Under the pieces are notes generated by a model. That model had not been told where the DNA came from. It searched no databases and saw only the letters and a list, made by a program, of their open reading frames with translations. Shown here piece by piece: positions 60,957 to 64,000 of a DNA stretch of 64,000 nt (positions within the stretch are counted from its first letter, which is position 1; every line of letters begins with the position of its first letter). Position numbers and translations under genes: made by a program. Origin of the DNA: Lentilactobacillus sp. Marseille-Q4993 (lineage in GTDB: Bacteria; Bacillota; Bacilli; Lactobacillales; Lactobacillaceae); NCBI RefSeq assembly GCF_951230165.1, contig NZ_CATNVB010000007.1, forward strand, positions 1 through 64,000, in the 5' to 3' direction.

Positions 60957-61621
60957 AACTGCTCTTTGATTCTCTCCAGAGTCAATTCACTCGTGCTTGG
61001 AATAATCTGATTGGCTTCGTGAAGAACTTTGGCATCTCCGACTCCAACTGAGTACATCCCAGCTGCATTGATTGACTGCACCCCAACGATGCCATCATCC
61101 AATCCAATGCACTCAGTAACATCAAGGTTAAGCATTTCAGCTGCTTTTTGAAACACATCTGGGGCCGGCTTATTGTGCTTAAGCTTAGTAACATCAACAA
61201 TTTGGTCAAAGTACGACTCAAGTTGGAGCTTTTTAATTTCCAACGGAGCGTTCTGGCTAGCAGAAGCAATGATCATCTTATACTCATTTCGTTTTAAATC
61301 TGCTAAAAAGTCCGCCACTCCCGGTAATATATCGCTGGGATTCATTCGCTCAAGCATTTGAAGGTATAAATCATTCTTTTCGTTAGCTAGCTGTTGCTTC
61401 TCTGAATCGGAAAATTGATTTTCGGCTTGGCCAGATGCCAAAATGGTAGTCAGAGAATCCATCCGGTCCCGCCCTTTAAGCTGTTCAGCTAAATCGGCAG
61501 TCCATGTCACCCCTACCTTATCGGCAATTTGGTGCCATGCCATCTCATGATACAGCCAAGAATCAGCAATTACGCCGTGAAGATCAAAACACCAGCCCTT
61601 AATTTTAGAAAATGAGTTCAT
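60953..61621 (-). CDS. HAD-superfamily beta-phosphoglucomutase-like protein with DxH motif
   Basis: A 222-residue HAD protein with the beta-phosphoglucomutase layout: motif I CFDLHGVIADSWLYHEMAW (residues 11-29), the cap signature LKGRDRMDSL, motif II IASAS, the motif III lysine in KHNKPAPDVF, and a motif IV-like GLDDGIVGV. Motif I normally reads DLDG; here the second Asp, the general acid/base of the family, is His (CAC codon, residue 15). Phosphate transfer to the first Asp could remain, but the usual mutase or phosphatase chemistry is doubtful. It is monocistronic. Confidence 0.85.
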   Translation of the reverse strand: MNSFSKIKGWCFDLHGVIADSWLYHEMAWHQIADKVGVTWTADLAEQLKGRDRMDSLTTILASGQAENQFSDSEKQQLANEKNDLYLQMLERMNPSDILPGVADFLADLKRNEYKMIIASASQNAPLEIKKLQLESYFDQIVDVTKLKHNKPAPDVFQKAAEMLNLDVTECIGLDDGIVGVQSINAAGMYSVGVGDAKVLHEANQIIPSTSELTLERIKEQF

Positions 61622-61696
61622 AATATCCCCCCTAAAGCTTTTAAACTAATAATATCATGAATTTGGTTTTTGACTGGAATGATAAGGTTTAGCCAA

Positions 61697-61726
61697 TAAA
61701 AAAAGAGCTGAGCAACGCCCAACTCC
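61697..61726 (-). terminator. Terminator of the VOC/PhnB-like gene
   Basis: On the minus strand GAGTTGGGC pairs with GCTCAGCTC (with G-U pairs), followed by seven T. Confidence 0.75.
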
Positions 61727-61739
61727 CATGGCAACAATG

Positions 61740-62174
61740 TTACTTAACAGCATTGAAGATCCAAGTAATTCCGTACTTATCAACAATCTGACCGTACTTA
61801 TTACCACTTGATTTCTTTTCGTAAGAAACGATTACTTTGACTTCTTCCGAACCAACAACCCGTTTATACAAACTTTCAAGGTCACTAGCTTCATCAGAGC
61901 TCATATCAACTCTGAACATCAATGAAATCAGTGAAGAAATCACAGGCTTACCGAGAAAACTATCGGCGCACATGAATTCCTTCCCTAAAATCTTGAATGA
62001 TCCTTGGAGGGTTAGTTCGTCAAGATCGACATCAGCGTTGAGAGCCATATCAGCTGCTTGTTTAGCAGTTGGTGACTCTCGACTAATACTATCCGCACCA
62101 AATACGCGCTCATAGTATTCCAATGCTGACTTTGTATTTTCAAATGTTAAGTATGGAACTAATTCTGTATTCAT
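61740..62174 (-). CDS. VOC superfamily protein (PhnB-like)
   Basis: A 144-residue vicinal-oxygen-chelate protein: MNTELVPYLTFENTKSALEYYERVFGAD at the start, with KEFMCADSF in the middle and KYGQIVDKYGITWIFNAV at the end. This is the usual PhnB/YjdN pattern, in which the glyoxalase-like fold lacks a known reaction. I take the ATG at 62174 as the start, since family members begin there; the upstream in-frame codons lack a binding site. Confidence 0.85.
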   Translation of the reverse strand: MNTELVPYLTFENTKSALEYYERVFGADSISRESPTAKQAADMALNADVDLDELTLQGSFKILGKEFMCADSFLGKPVISSLISLMFRVDMSSDEASDLESLYKRVVGSEEVKVIVSYEKKSSGNKYGQIVDKYGITWIFNAVK

Positions 62175-62309
62175 TAAGGCAGCAATCCTTACTTTCATTT
62201 TTACAAATGATAGAATACCTTTTAAAACGCTTCCTGTCAATTGCGCTTGTGATTGTTGCTATTATATCAACGTCTATGATTCACAATATAAATTTCTAGG
62301 AGGATTCAC

Positions 62310-62870
62310 ATGCAATTAGCCATTACTATTTTTGTCTTAAACGCGCTCTACATTTCCATCAATACTTTTAGAACTATGTTGGTCGTAAAGGGACACCAAT
62401 TTCTTGCCCCGTTAGTCGCAGTTGTCGAAGAGTTTATTTACGTTATGGCCTTAGCTATCGCCCTACAACACATTGATAGTCCGCTTAACATAGCGGCATA
62501 TGCAATTGGTTTTGGGGTCGGAATTTACGCCGGGATTGTCATTGAGGATAAAATTGCTTTAGGTTACGTAAACTTTCAAGTTACCGTTCAAATTGATCCA
62601 ACCAACCCAATTCACGAACATAACGAAGAACTCCCAGAACGACTTCGTGAACTAGGATATGGAGTTACCGTCAGTCGAGCTGAAGGCCGTGCAGGTGCCC
62701 GGTTAGTATTGAGTATCTTGGCTCCAAGAAAGGCTGACCGTCGCCTGATGGAACAAATCAAAAACCTATCACCAGACGCGTTTGTGATGGTGCAGGAACC
62801 AGTTCAGCTTTCAGGTGGATTCTGGAGTAAGGAAGTTGATCGTAGGTATCATAGTGCAAATAAAAGGTAA
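62310..62870 (+). CDS. DUF2179/UPF0316 membrane protein
   Basis: A 186-residue protein. Three N-terminal TM segments (about residues 3-22, 32-54 and 60-80; the DUF5698 part, with NTFRTMLVVKGHQFLA) precede a cytoplasmic DUF2179 domain (about 85-175: GYGVTVSRAEGRAGARLVLSILAPRKADRRL). The last residues are basic. It matches the UPF0316 family, whose soluble domain resembles the regulatory part of YitT-type proteins. The function is unknown. AGGAGG precedes the ATG. Confidence 0.9.
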   Translation: MQLAITIFVLNALYISINTFRTMLVVKGHQFLAPLVAVVEEFIYVMALAIALQHIDSPLNIAAYAIGFGVGIYAGIVIEDKIALGYVNFQVTVQIDPTNPIHEHNEELPERLRELGYGVTVSRAEGRAGARLVLSILAPRKADRRLMEQIKNLSPDAFVMVQEPVQLSGGFWSKEVDRRYHSANKR

Positions 62871-62924
62871 TTAGTGAGGCCATCCAGGATTACCACGGGA
62901 TAACGAGAACATTATTGATAACTG

Positions 62925-63095
62925 AAAAAACGCGGCGGTAATTTCATTTTCTGAAATTATCACTGCGCTTTGCTTTCATCCCAATATTTGCTACACGCTG
63001 TAACCAACAGTAACTGAGGACCATTATTAATGGCCCTCAGTTACTGTTGGTTGTGCGGGGGCACTAAGACGAAATCAAAGATTTCTGTAGTGCTC
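62925..63095 (-). repeat. 3-prime intergenic structured repeat, copy 5 with terminator
   Basis: On the minus strand it starts 14 bases after the RNase H stop. In order: hairpin GCACTA...TAGTGC, CCCCCGCA, a long near-perfect palindrome with arms around ACCAACAGTAACTGAGG (63006-63052), GTGTAGCAAA, GGATGAAAGCAAA, then a stem GCGCAGTGATAATTTC...GAAATTACCGC with six T, which terminates the gene. It is the most complete copy. Confidence 0.85.
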
Positions 63096-63108
63096 CTTGT
63101 ACCGCTCC

Positions 63109-64000
63109 CTACTCACCGTCATCCAATAGCCCCATCTTCCGTAGGTTTTCCTTAATGGCATCCACCGACTGTCGCACCTTAGGACTGTTATTTGCATTCA
63201 ACTTTTTAGGCTGTTGCGACTGAACCGGTTTCTTTGATTGTGTCACTTTCGGTCTAGCTTTTGGTTTGGGCTTCGGCTTGGTTATTTCATTTTCATCAAA
63301 TGAGGTTTCAACCTTTGAAGTTTGCCCCTTCTTGCCCTTCATCTTGTTCATCTGCTTGTTAAGCAGTTCATCAACAAAGACGTTGCCTTCATTACTAGCA
63401 TGACCCTTTGTCCAACTATAATGTAACGATGAAAACTCACCAAGGAGTCGATCAACCTCTATCCACAACTCGCGGTTCTTAAGGGGTTCGTTTTTACCAC
63501 GAGTGAATCCCTTCATCTTCCAACCACGCAGCCATCCCTTCTGGATTGCATCAAGAACGTACTTGGAATCAGAAACAATGTAAATATCATCATGATTTTT
63601 ACCGTTTTCATCCAAATATTGTAAGGCTTTGATCAGTGCCATGATTTCCATTCGGTTATTAGTTGCCCCGTACTCACCGCCCGATTTAGATACCTTTTTA
63701 TCAGGCATCACAATCAAATATGCCCACGCTGCCTTATCATTTGATTTCACGTGACCACCAGCAACGTTGCCATGATTTCGTGATCCACCATCTGTGTAAA
63801 CAATTATTTCAGAAAGTGGCTGATTTTTTTCAATTTTTTTGGAAGATTGTTTGGAACTGTCTGAATGACCCATAAACTCACGGGCCTCAGCCTCAGTTTT
63901 GAAGCTCCTATAAACCGCGCCAGAATAACCATTGACTTGCTTTTTAGCTTCATCCCACGAGGTATAAATTCCTGGTTTAATACCTTCCTTTATTGCATAA
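63109..64000 (-). CDS. Ribonuclease H with N-terminal viroplasmin-like domain (5-prime end outside the window)
   Basis: Partial: the frame stays open to the window edge, giving 297 codons here. Residues read from the edge, YAIKEGIKPGIYTSWDEAK and then GYSGAVYRSFKTEAEAREFM, are a Cauli_VI/viroplasmin RNA-binding domain. The RNase HI domain follows with the catalytic set: Asp in VYTDGGSRNHG, Glu in NNRMEIMAL, Asp in IVSDSKYVL, and His/Asp in TKGHASNEGNVFVDEL. A basic Lys/Pro-rich tail (KPKPKPKARPKVTQ) of about 75 residues is unusual in length. It degrades RNA in RNA-DNA hybrids. The ATG at 63873 is internal, not the start. Confidence 0.92.
   Translation of the reverse strand, partial: YAIKEGIKPGIYTSWDEAKKQVNGYSGAVYRSFKTEAEAREFMGHSDSSKQSSKKIEKNQPLSEIIVYTDGGSRNHGNVAGGHVKSNDKAAWAYLIVMPDKKVSKSGGEYGATNNRMEIMALIKALQYLDENGKNHDDIYIVSDSKYVLDAIQKGWLRGWKMKGFTRGKNEPLKNRELWIEVDRLLGEFSSLHYSWTKGHASNEGNVFVDELLNKQMNKMKGKKGQTSKVETSFDENEITKPKPKPKARPKVTQSKKPVQSQQPKKLNANNSPKVRQSVDAIKENLRKMGLLDDGE

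Noticed and set aside
3914-63095. CRISPR array
   Set aside because: The repeats are dispersed, palindromic, tens of kilobases apart and have no regular spacers; no cas genes are present. The Cas4-like domain belongs to a helicase fusion.

Overview
The window is a stretch of low-GC Gram-positive chromosome. It most likely comes from a member of the Lactobacillaceae. Pointers are a DUF5776 surface protein, an LBP_cg2779-type small protein, a PUA-less ProB, a T-box and a lysine riboswitch, GGAGG-type ribosome binding sites with frequent TTG starts, and spermidine/putrescine and heterodimeric multidrug ABC systems. I see no tRNA, rRNA, CRISPR array, prophage or intact insertion sequence, and I cannot name the species.

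Layout. 0-5.6 kb: an XRE regulator with a DUF3278-like membrane protein, a NatAB-type ABC exporter, small proteins, and a DUF1836 regulator with a DegV fatty-acid-binding protein. 5.7-10.3 kb: a lipoprotein and a heterodimeric multidrug-type ABC exporter. 10.3-13.2 kb: a structured RNA-like element and an AT-rich XRE plus BcrAB-like ABC cassette. 13.3-16.0 kb: L-asparaginase with three genes of unknown role. 16.1-20.7 kb: potABCD polyamine uptake. 20.9-22.5 kb: an AT-rich gap-filled stretch with a small secreted protein, a two-TM protein and an SOS-type small gene. 22.8-26.6 kb: an acyltransferase and a P-type cation ATPase. 27.2-37.3 kb: a complete acetylase-variant lysine/diaminopimelate pathway as two divergent operons (riboswitch-lysA-dapD-deacetylase-dapA-dapB-patA-asd, and lysC-dapF). 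37.4-44 kb: a nuclease-helicase fusion, metabolic enzymes and PerR. 44.2-47.5 kb: a wall amidase and T-box-proB-proA. 47.5-52.7 kb: a YibE/F pair, UspA, a thioesterase and PepO. 52.8-55.6 kb: two secreted proteins. 56.2-64 kb: a PEPCK-like protein, map, PgpA, DNA repair and other housekeeping genes, ending in an RNase H gene cut by the window edge.

How parts work together. The lysine block supplies both lysine and the diaminopimelate needed for cell wall synthesis. Riboswitch control acts on the lysA-side operon only. Proline synthesis is read out by a tRNA-sensing leader. PerR probably controls itself through a near-perfect PerR box. A LexA-like box sits inside the promoter of a small gene.

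The most unusual material is non-coding. (1) Two copies, at 10.5 kb and 55.9 kb, of an element of about 150 bp share invariant unpaired blocks. Their four helices stay paired while the bases change, which is the signature of a structured RNA. (2) A second repeat family has full or partial copies near 3.9, 26.7, 26.9, 41.6 and 62.9 kb. It always lies downstream of a gene in the sense orientation, usually ends in an intrinsic terminator, and carries hairpins whose arms also covary. Protein oddities include an XPD-like helicase that seems to have lost its Fe-S cysteines, a beta-phosphoglucomutase relative with DxH in place of DxD, and a protein made of four Sm-like barrels.
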